A stretch of 57,789 nucleotides of DNA from Butyrivibrio sp. VCD2006 (lineage in GTDB: Bacteria; Bacillota; Clostridia; Lachnospirales; Lachnospiraceae): NCBI RefSeq assembly GCF_000423925.1, contig NZ_AUIX01000039.1, positions 1 through 57,789 on the forward strand, read 5' to 3'. The translations under genes and the position numbers were made by a program. Positions 32,893 through 39,316 of this stretch are shown one piece after another (within the stretch, counting starts at the first letter, position 1; each line of letters opens with the position of its first letter). A model generated the notes under the pieces. It was not told the DNA's origin, did not search any database, and worked only from the letters and a program-made list of their open reading frames with translations.

Positions 32893-33630
32893 ATGACAAA
32901 AACAGTAATCATAACAGGTGGAAGCCGCGGCATAGGCCGTGCCATAGCCACCTCGTTTTCAGAAAAGAAATACAACGTAGTTATCAGCTATGCAGGTAAC
33001 GATACAGCTGCTAAGGAGGCGGAAGAACTTTGCAGACAGGCAGGAGCTTTAGATGTTCTCCTTTTCAAGGGTGATGTCTCGGATGAAAAAAATGCCGAGG
33101 AGCTTGTAGGTAAGACTCTTGAGAAGTACGGACAGATCGATGTTCTGATCAACAATGCAGGAATAACAAGAGACAATCTTCTTGCCAGGATGAGTGCCGA
33201 GGACTTTGACAGCGTTATAGCAACTAACCTGCGCGGTGCATTTTTGATGACTAAGTACGTGACAAAGCCGATGATGAAAAAACGCTATGGAAGAATCGTG
33301 AATATTTCAAGCGTGGTCGGAGTTCACGGAAATCCCGGCCAGGCCAATTACTGTGCTAGTAAGGCAGGCCTCATAGGAATGACTAAGAGCGCCGCAAAGG
33401 AGCTTGCATCCAGGAACATCACAGTCAATGCGGTCGCACCCGGAATGATAGCTACCGAGATGACAGCTGTATTATCCGACGAGCAGAAGAGTGCAATAAA
33501 CTCGCAGATTCCTGCAAAAAGAATGGGAGAGGCAAGTGACGTGGCAAATGCTGTCACTTTTCTTGCGGATGAAAACAGCAGCTACATCACCGGACAGGTA
33601 ATTGGAATCGATGGAGGCATGGGTATATGA
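32893..33630 (+). CDS. fabG: 3-oxoacyl-ACP reductase
   Basis: NADPH-dependent reductase, 245 aa, classical short-chain dehydrogenase. TGGSRGIGRAIA is the cofactor motif, NNAG at about residue 90, the catalytic Ser in ISSVVG, and YCASKAG holds Tyr and Lys. The ribosome site is TAGGAGG. Right after its stop lies the second copy of the post-stop repeat, and then fabF. Confidence 0.95.
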   Translation: MTKTVIITGGSRGIGRAIATSFSEKKYNVVISYAGNDTAAKEAEELCRQAGALDVLLFKGDVSDEKNAEELVGKTLEKYGQIDVLINNAGITRDNLLARMSAEDFDSVIATNLRGAFLMTKYVTKPMMKKRYGRIVNISSVVGVHGNPGQANYCASKAGLIGMTKSAAKELASRNITVNAVAPGMIATEMTAVLSDEQKSAINSQIPAKRMGEASDVANAVTFLADENSSYITGQVIGIDGGMGI

Positions 33631-33632
33631 AA

Positions 33633-33704
33633 GTAATCACTTAGCGAGGTTTTTCCGAGCTTAGTGTACTACTTTGTTCTGGCGAACGAAGTGAGAGCAG
33701 AACT
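33633..33704 (+). repeat. Dispersed post-stop repeat, copy 2
   Basis: Matches 1289-1366 over nearly its full length (AATCACTTAGCGAGGTTTTT to GAGAGCAGAACTTC). The central part differs: CGAACGAAGTGAG here, CGAAGGCGAAGCCTGAG there, but both can fold back. Again it begins right behind a stop codon. Confidence 0.75.
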
Positions 33705-33729
33705 TCCTTGTATGAAAATGGAGATAAAT

Positions 33730-35001
33730 ATGAAAAGAAGAGTAGCAATAACCGGACTTGGCACTGTCAATCCGACCGGAAACAGTGTTGCAGAGAGCTG
33801 GGAGAGCATTAAAAACGGAAAAATCGGAATCGGTGAGATTACCACTTTTGATACAACTGATTTTAAGACAAAGGTAGCAGCAGAAGTAAAGAACTTCGAG
33901 CCTGCCAGCAGACTTGATAAGAAGGAACTGCGGCACATTGCAAGATACACTCAGCTTGCAATGTATGCAGCTGAGGAAGCTATACAGGATGCGGGACTCT
34001 GTAAGCCTTCCGACGGAGAATACACCTTTAATACACCTGTATCGGAGATTCCTGCTGACAGATGCGGTGTCATTGTATCCAGCGGAATCGGCGGACTGGA
34101 TATTATTGAGCAGCAGCACAGCAGAATGGTTGAAAAGGGCAACAATCTTGTAAGTCCTTTCTTCGTTCCGATGGCTATCACTAACATGGCAGCTGCCAGA
34201 ATCGCAATATCCCATGGCTTTAAGGGAATGTGCACCTGCCCGGTTACAGCCTGTGCGGGCGGAAGCAATGCTATCGGAGATTCCTTCCTAAGAATCAGAG
34301 ATGGCTACGAGGATGTGATGATTTGCGGCGGAACCGAGAGCACGATCACGCCCCTTGGAATCGCGGGCTTCCAGAACATGAAGGCACTCTCTGACTCAAC
34401 TGATCCTGCGAGAGCCAGCATTCCTTTTGACAAGGACAGAAACGGTTTTGTAATGGGCGAGGGAAGCGGAATTCTGGTGCTTGAGGAATATGAACATGCT
34501 GTAAACAGAGGCGCACACATTTACGCTGAAATCGTTGGCTATGGCAGCAACTGTGATGCATACCACATCACTTCTCCTTCACCTAATGGAGAGGGCGGTG
34601 CGGCATGCATGAAGCTCGCAATCAAGGATGCAGGTATCACTGAGGGTGACATTGATTACATCAACGCACATGGCACTTCCACAAGCCTTAACGATAAGTA
34701 TGAGACTGCAGCTATCAAGACTGTATTTGGCGAAAAAGCAAAGGATCTCTACGTATCCAGTACCAAGTCAATGACCGGTCACCTTTTAGGAGGCGCAGGC
34801 GGAGTTGAGGCTGTTTTCTCAGTAAAAGCGCTTGAGGATGGATTTGTTCCACCCACAGCAGGACTTGAAGAGACAGAGCCTGAGATGGATTTAAACTATG
34901 TGCCTAAGAAGGGTGTGGAAGCGAACCTTAAATATGTTCTCAGCAACAGTCTTGGCTTTGGAGGACACAACGCATGCCTGATTTTCAAGAAGGCAGAATA
35001 A
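33730..35001 (+). CDS. fabF: 3-oxoacyl-ACP synthase II
   Basis: Elongating condensing enzyme, 423 aa. Catalytic Cys in TACAGGSNA (about residue 175), His in NAHGTSTSLND and His in SLGFGGHNA. The ATG at 33730 begins MKRRVAITGLG, the usual start, with GGAG upstream; the longer frame from 33664 would translate the repeat. Followed closely by fabZ. Confidence 0.95.
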   Translation: MKRRVAITGLGTVNPTGNSVAESWESIKNGKIGIGEITTFDTTDFKTKVAAEVKNFEPASRLDKKELRHIARYTQLAMYAAEEAIQDAGLCKPSDGEYTFNTPVSEIPADRCGVIVSSGIGGLDIIEQQHSRMVEKGNNLVSPFFVPMAITNMAAARIAISHGFKGMCTCPVTACAGGSNAIGDSFLRIRDGYEDVMICGGTESTITPLGIAGFQNMKALSDSTDPARASIPFDKDRNGFVMGEGSGILVLEEYEHAVNRGAHIYAEIVGYGSNCDAYHITSPSPNGEGGAACMKLAIKDAGITEGDIDYINAHGTSTSLNDKYETAAIKTVFGEKAKDLYVSSTKSMTGHLLGGAGGVEAVFSVKALEDGFVPPTAGLEETEPEMDLNYVPKKGVEANLKYVLSNSLGFGGHNACLIFKKAE

Positions 35002-35004
35002 ATT

Positions 35005-35020
35005 AGCTGACGGATGAGGG
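35005..35020 (+). promoter_or_regulatory. Repeat remnant acting as the fabZ ribosome binding site
   Basis: AGCTGACGGATGAGGG is the last 16 bases of the dispersed repeat. GAGGG sits 4 bases before the fabZ ATG at 35025, and no other Shine-Dalgarno is present. Confidence 0.65.
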
Positions 35021-35024
35021 TTAT

Positions 35025-35477
35025 ATGAATATAGAAGAAAGAACCGAAAAAAAATCACTTACAGCAGAGCAAATCGCAGAAATCCTGCCCCATAGATATC
35101 CCTTTGCTCTGGTGGACAGAATAATCGATCATGAGCCCGGAAGCTGGGCTGTTGGCAGAAAATGTGTCAGCATGGATGAGCCCTTTTTTCAGGGACATTT
35201 TCCGGGAAAACCAATCATGCCCGGAGTACTTATAATAGAAGCTTTGGCTCAGACAGGGGCGGTAGCAGCGCTGTCTCTTCCAGAGAACAAGGGGAAGCTG
35301 GCTCTTTTTGGTGGTATAAAAAATGCACGTTTTAAGAAGCCTGTGATCCCGGGAGACGTCCTTGAACTTCGCTGTGCAATGATCAAAAGCAAAGGACCTG
35401 TGGGCGTTGCCGAGGCGGAAGCTTTGGTGGATGGCAATGTAGTTACAAGAGCTGAGATTACTTTTTCAATATTGTGA
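35025..35477 (+). CDS. fabZ: 3-hydroxyacyl-ACP dehydratase
   Basis: 150 aa hot-dog-fold enzyme. The catalytic His is in LPHRYPFALVDRI (about residue 25) and the Glu in MPGVLIIEALAQTGA (about residue 70). It dehydrates 3-hydroxyacyl-ACP. It is usually preceded by accB, which is missing here; fabF and fabZ are only 23 bases apart, joined by a repeat remnant. Confidence 0.95.
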   Translation: MNIEERTEKKSLTAEQIAEILPHRYPFALVDRIIDHEPGSWAVGRKCVSMDEPFFQGHFPGKPIMPGVLIIEALAQTGAVAALSLPENKGKLALFGGIKNARFKKPVIPGDVLELRCAMIKSKGPVGVAEAEALVDGNVVTRAEITFSIL

Positions 35478-35523
35478 TATAATTATATTGTTATTTATCA
35501 TTTGTTGAAAAAGGAAGTAAGTA

Positions 35524-35985
35524 ATGTTTGATTATGCTATACGACATATTTATGAGAAGCTTCGCCTTCATTTCTATATGAAGGTTTATTCACGCTTCGA
35601 AAATCGAGAGGCAACTCTTTCTGCAGTAGAGACCTTCAGCATGGAGGTTATTATGGCAATGGAGGAGCCGACCGTTGCTCAGTTTGCCAAGATGATGGAC
35701 ATCTCATCACCTAATGCAGCCCACAGAGTAAAGTGCCTTGTACAGAAGGGCTACGTTGAGAAGGTGCAGTCACCTGAAGACGGAAGAGAGTTTCACCTTA
35801 GACCCACACAGAAATATCTCGATTTTTGCAAGATCAATGAAGACTATCTCAAGGTCCTTATGAAAAGATGCGAACAGCGCTTTTCACCGGAGGACTACGC
35901 TAAGCTTAACGAGATGCTCGACATCATAAACAATGAACTGATGCCTGAGCTTGATCTTGAAGCATATAAAAATTCTCCAATTTAA
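35524..35985 (+). CDS. MarR-family regulator, probable FabT-like repressor of the cluster
   Basis: 153 aa winged-helix protein. The recognition region is TVAQFAKMMDISSPNAAHRVKCLVQKGYVEKV (about residues 50-80), with wing residues in DGREFHLRPT. In Streptococci and many Clostridia a MarR protein of this size (FabT) is encoded with the fab genes and represses them in response to acyl-ACP. Here it is the last gene, unlike the first-gene position in Streptococcus. Control of this cluster is inferred from linkage. Confidence 0.7.
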   Translation: MFDYAIRHIYEKLRLHFYMKVYSRFENREATLSAVETFSMEVIMAMEEPTVAQFAKMMDISSPNAAHRVKCLVQKGYVEKVQSPEDGREFHLRPTQKYLDFCKINEDYLKVLMKRCEQRFSPEDYAKLNEMLDIINNELMPELDLEAYKNSPI

Positions 35986-36029
35986 AAACAGAAGAATTTT
36001 CTTTCCGGAAGTTTTACTAAAACAACAAA

Positions 36030-36096
36030 AAGCCCCGGTAATCTTATGTGAATTCTAATCTATGAGATTGAAACTCACATAAGGTTACCGGGGCTT
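36030..36096. terminator. Bidirectional terminator between convergent genes
   Basis: Long stem: AAGCCCCGGTAA (36030-36041) with TTACCGGGGCTT (36085-36096), continued by CTTATGTGA with TCACATAAG. A-rich on the left, T-containing on the right, so it serves both the MarR gene and the minus-strand gene. Confidence 0.85.
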
Positions 36097-36107
36097 ATTA
36101 GCGCAAT

Positions 36108-36323
36108 TTATGCGTTGTGCTCAGCGAGGTAGTCGTTGAGTGCATCTGTAATCTCATCACCATCGATGCCGTGAACTGCACATGCATCTGAAAGTGATTC
36201 CATCTGTGATGCAGGGCAGTGGATGCAACCCATGCCGCACTCCATAAGGAACTGTGCTGCGAGAGGATGCTTTGAAATGATATCGCCTACAAGCATATCT
36301 GAATTGATAATCTGATCGCTCAT
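36108..36323 (-). CDS. DUF1858-domain protein
   Basis: 71 aa, minus strand. The start at 36323 has AAGGAGG just upstream on that strand. It contains MLVGDIISKHPLAAQFLMEC followed by CxxxxCxxC (CGMGCIHC), the DUF1858 pattern. DUF1858 proteins occur near or fused to redox and iron-sulfur repair proteins such as ScdA/RIC, and the cysteines may bind a metal or cluster. Monocistronic. Precise function unknown. Confidence 0.8.
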   Translation of the reverse strand: MSDQIINSDMLVGDIISKHPLAAQFLMECGMGCIHCPASQMESLSDACAVHGIDGDEITDALNDYLAEHNA

Positions 36324-36489
36324 TATTTTTTCCTCCTTAAATAGCTTAACATTATCATCTGAAATAATTTGCATCGAGCCAGGCTCGTTATTTAGCAAAA
36401 AACTGACATTTAGACTACTGCATTGTAGCAAGAAAATGAATTGTTTACAAGTAGTTATTGCAGATTAAAAGACAAGGAGACAATTATTT

Positions 36490-36564
36490 ATGAAGGCTGT
36501 AGTATTGAACGGAAGCCCAAGAAAAAACGAAATACAATATAAAGTTTTTCTGAAAAAAGTCTAA
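36490..36564 (+). pseudogene. Remnant of a flavodoxin-fold NAD(P)H oxidoreductase
   Basis: AAGGAGA precedes ATG 36490 and the first residues MKAVVLNGSPRKN are the exact N-terminal FMN-loop of NADPH-dependent FMN reductases (normally about 180-200 aa). After residue 13 the sequence is unrelated and stops at 24 codons. It is a 5' fragment left by a deletion. Confidence 0.75.
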
Positions 36565-36665
36565 ATTCATCTTGCAAAGTGGACTTAATCAGTCGATATC
36601 TAATACAATTAAAATATAGTATTTATAACTTCTGGCGTAATGTTTATTACAGGAGGAATCGACCA

Positions 36666-36860
36666 ATGACTAGAAAACATACCATTTTAGATCATTCAAT
36701 TATCGGATATTTTGTTCTTATAATCTTTGTTATGTTTTTTTCATCTATTGGTGCAAGCCTGATTGATAAACCGCTTTCAAACGTTATACCTGGTTATGCA
36801 AGAGAAATGTCAGGATTAGGTACCACTGTGACATCTGTGTCTGGAGGAGGTAAAATATGA
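36666..36860 (+). CDS. Small single-span membrane protein coupled to PrsW
   Basis: 64 aa. The ATG at 36666 has AGGAGG 11 bases upstream. A hydrophobic segment runs at about residues 13-31 (GYFVLIIFVMFFSSIGASL), then a short outside tail. The stop overlaps the next start (ATGA), so the two are translated together. It could be a partner of the protease or the N-terminal relic of a larger membrane protein; no known family is recognised. Confidence 0.55.
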   Translation: MTRKHTILDHSIIGYFVLIIFVMFFSSIGASLIDKPLSNVIPGYAREMSGLGTTVTSVSGGGKI

Positions 36861-37666
36861 TATCGATTATCAGTTTTGTTCTATGTTTGATTGTTTTGGG
36901 TATTCTTTATAAGAATATGATTGCCTGGGAAGGAGACTACAGAATCTCAAGAGGACAGGCTTTGCTACCGGTATTACTTGGACTTTTATCTGTGCCGCTT
37001 TCATTTATCTTTTTCTTAATAATCGGTCTTGTATTCAGGGCTGTAACCGGGTTTGTACCTACAGATGGACCTGCATTACTTGCCAGTTTCAACCATGCGC
37101 TTTTTTCAGCAGCGCTGAATGAAGAATTAGCAAAATTAATCATTACACTTATTGTATTAGGCATTTATAGAAAAAAATGGAGAAATGTATATGAATATAT
37201 GCTGATAGCAGGGGCTGTAGGATTCGGATTTACGCTTATAGAAGATTTTGTATATAGTAGCGGTCTCGCAGGACTTTTTATGAGGCTGCCAAATATGACA
37301 GTGCATATGATGCTTGGGCTTGCCATGGGAAGGCATCTTGGTCTTGCCAGATATAACAAAGTAACAGGCAGAGGGTCTGTAGTAAAAGAATACCTCCTTG
37401 CATATTTTGTCCCTGTATTTTGTCATACTGTTTTTGATTTTTTTGCAGCAAACATGCTCATACATGCCGGGGATAATGTAGAGACTATAACAGAGGAAAT
37501 ACAAAGAACAACATATATTGGTGCTGGTATGGTATTGATCATAGTAGTTCCGATATTCTTTTTCCAGTTCTACATATTCAGACGACTTAAGAAAAATGCC
37601 GCAAATCTTGTAGCACTTTCCTTCATAGCTGCAAACAGTATAGATCAGGAGAATACCAATGCTTAA
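36857..37666 (+). CDS. PrsW-family intramembrane protease
   Basis: 269 aa with about seven hydrophobic segments. Hallmark residues of the PrsW family: ALNEELAKL (EExxK-like, about residue 85), GFGFTLIEDFVY (about 120), HMMLGLAMGRHLG and CHTVFDF. PrsW cleaves anti-sigma factors inside the membrane in Bacillus. No sigma or anti-sigma pair is adjacent here, so the substrate is unknown. Translationally coupled to the small membrane protein upstream. Confidence 0.8.
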   Translation: MISIISFVLCLIVLGILYKNMIAWEGDYRISRGQALLPVLLGLLSVPLSFIFFLIIGLVFRAVTGFVPTDGPALLASFNHALFSAALNEELAKLIITLIVLGIYRKKWRNVYEYMLIAGAVGFGFTLIEDFVYSSGLAGLFMRLPNMTVHMMLGLAMGRHLGLARYNKVTGRGSVVKEYLLAYFVPVFCHTVFDFFAANMLIHAGDNVETITEEIQRTTYIGAGMVLIIVVPIFFFQFYIFRRLKKNAANLVALSFIAANSIDQENTNA

Positions 37667-37779
37667 AAATATATTGAATTTATGAAAAAATCTCCGCTTA
37701 TAACTACTGCATAGCATCCTTGTAGATGGATATTGCTTTTAAATATGTCTTTCTAAAAAAAAAATAATCATATAAAAGT

Positions 37780-37832
37780 AAATTGACATATGTCGGAATA
37801 AATATTGTGTTTAATCTGACATATGTCAATTT
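37780..37832. promoter_or_regulatory. Paired palindromic operators before the UPF0251 gene
   Basis: AAATTGACATATGTC (37780-37794) and GACATATGTCAATTT (37818-37832) form a perfect inverted repeat, and each half contains the palindrome GACATATGTC. Centres are 33 bp apart, three helical turns. The TTGACA inside each half could be a -35. It is probably the binding site of a regulator, perhaps the HTH protein encoded next. Confidence 0.6.
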
Positions 37833-37851
37833 TTATTTGTGGAGGATAACT

Positions 37852-38098
37852 ATGCCCAGGACACCTAAGTGCAGGAAAATATGTCGCTTTCCGGATTATT
37901 ACAGTTTTATTCCTGAAGACGCGGAAAAAGATGTAATGGAAACAATAATGATATCTCTTGATGAATATGAGACTCTAAGGCTTTTGGACTATGAGAATCT
38001 AACTCAGGAAGAATGTGCACAGAGGATGGGGGGTCGCCAGAACTACAGTGACAGCCATGTATGAAAATGCAAGGAGGAAGCTGGGCAAATCCCGTTAA
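37852..38098 (+). pseudogene. UPF0251 (DUF134) HTH protein, frameshifted
   Basis: The frame from ATG 37852 (GGAGGATAAC ribosome site) reads MPRTPKCRKICRFPDYYSF, typical UPF0251, and reaches QEECAQRMGG before a run of six G (38028-38033), then leaves the family pattern and stops at 38064. Dropping one G restores MGVARTTVTAMYENARRKLGK, the expected sigma-like recognition helix, ending at 38096-38098. The usual C-terminal IEGGxY-like end appears only in yet another frame (VKVNIERLKY), so a second change is likely. It is either a decaying gene, a phase-variable G tract or a sequencing error. Confidence 0.75.
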
Positions 38099-38215
38099 AG
38101 TGAATATTGAAAGGCTTAAATATTAGCGTGTGATAAATCTGTGATAGAAATGCTGATAAGATGCAATACGTAAGATAAAAAACGAAAACAAATAGCCATG
38201 AGGGCGGAGGAAAAA

Positions 38216-39082
38216 ATGATGACAAAGAATTTTAAAGAAAAAGTTATGATTAGCTGTGTTGCACTTGCAATGATGTTCTCAACTTCTATAGCAGTTTATG
38301 CAGGGGATAAAAATAATGCCGATAAGGCTTTTAATATAGATGATCAAAAGGCACCTGTTTATGCAGCATATGTAAGCCATGATGGCTGGAAGACACAGTA
38401 TGATAAGAATGTCATTGAAGTAAATGAGACAAGAGACGGAGCATACTTTGTTTACACAGGTGAATGTGCCGGAACCTGCTATGTTGGACTTAGTGTAGTA
38501 AGCGGAAAAACTCCCAGAGAGGTTCTTAACGAAAAGACAGCTGACTGGAATCCCGGTCAGACTATTGAAAGTGAAGGCTTCTTCAACGGAGATAACTGGT
38601 CATATACAAGAAGACTGCTTCCTGCAGCAGGTGAAGTGCCGGTGTATCAGATGTTCGATGCAGCAGAGTATAACGGAAAGGTTTTCCTTGTTGAGTCCTA
38701 TGAGACAGTTGGAAACAATGAAGAAATGGATATGTACGTAAGCGATAACCTTTCATATGTGCTCAATGCAGTAAAATTCGACAACTTCAATCCGCAGACA
38801 CAGTTTGCTAACTATGCAGGAACCTATGAGTATCACTACGATGACGTGATAGATGGACAGATGCAGCTTATTACAAATACAATCACACTTAATCCTGATC
38901 ACACTGGAAAAATGAGCTTCCAGGATGATATAGATATCCATTGGGGCAGCCACGAGCTTTATCTCAATCCTACATGGACTGACAGAAATGAATTCATCGT
39001 TGAAGGCGATAACCTTCAGGTTGAATTAGGAGATGGCCACTGGGTTACCTTCACAAGAGTAGAAGAGGAAGACTTGGAGTAA
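38216..39082 (+). CDS. Secreted protein of unknown function
   Basis: 288 aa. Signal peptide about residues 1-28 (MISCVALAMMFSTSIAVYAG). Two Cys (ECAGTC) could form a disulfide. The C-terminal part (about 205-285) looks like a small beta-sandwich (YAGTYEYHYDDV...NTITLNPDHTGKMSF), a pattern seen in lipocalin-like extracellular domains. The ATG at 38216 is chosen for GCGGAGG upstream. No catalytic motif is visible. Confidence 0.6.
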   Translation: MMTKNFKEKVMISCVALAMMFSTSIAVYAGDKNNADKAFNIDDQKAPVYAAYVSHDGWKTQYDKNVIEVNETRDGAYFVYTGECAGTCYVGLSVVSGKTPREVLNEKTADWNPGQTIESEGFFNGDNWSYTRRLLPAAGEVPVYQMFDAAEYNGKVFLVESYETVGNNEEMDMYVSDNLSYVLNAVKFDNFNPQTQFANYAGTYEYHYDDVIDGQMQLITNTITLNPDHTGKMSFQDDIDIHWGSHELYLNPTWTDRNEFIVEGDNLQVELGDGHWVTFTRVEEEDLE

Positions 39083-39089
39083 TCTAAGG

Positions 39090-39310
39090 CCCCTCATCCG
39101 CCCTACGGGCACCTTCCCCCCAGGGGGAAGGCTTTTTTCTTTTGGAAGAAAAGCTCATACATTTCCGATAGTAAGGTGTTTCTATTTATGCCTTCCCCTT
39201 GGGGTAAGGCTTTTTTCTTTTGGGAGAAAAGCTCATACATTTCCGATAGTAAGGTGTTTTTACTTATGCCTTCCCCTTGGGGGGAAGGTGCCCGTAGGGC
39301 GGATGAGGGG
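39090..39310. repeat. Composite inverted repeat element (dispersed repeat family, copies 5-6)
   Basis: Perfect 30-bp terminal inverted repeats (39090-39119 and 39281-39310; CCCCTCATCCGCCC outer end) flank two copies of a 78-bp unit beginning at 39128 and 39206 (AAGGCTTTTTTCTTTTGG start). The hairpin inside each arm is GCCC-GTA-GGGC instead of GTCAGC-GNA-GCTGAC as in the other copies. It lies between two genes that converge. Confidence 0.88.
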
Positions 39311-39316
39311 AAACTT

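Noticed and set aside
37690..37724. Tiny frame MKKSPLITTA
   Set aside because: Ten codons without ribosome site or conservation evidence.
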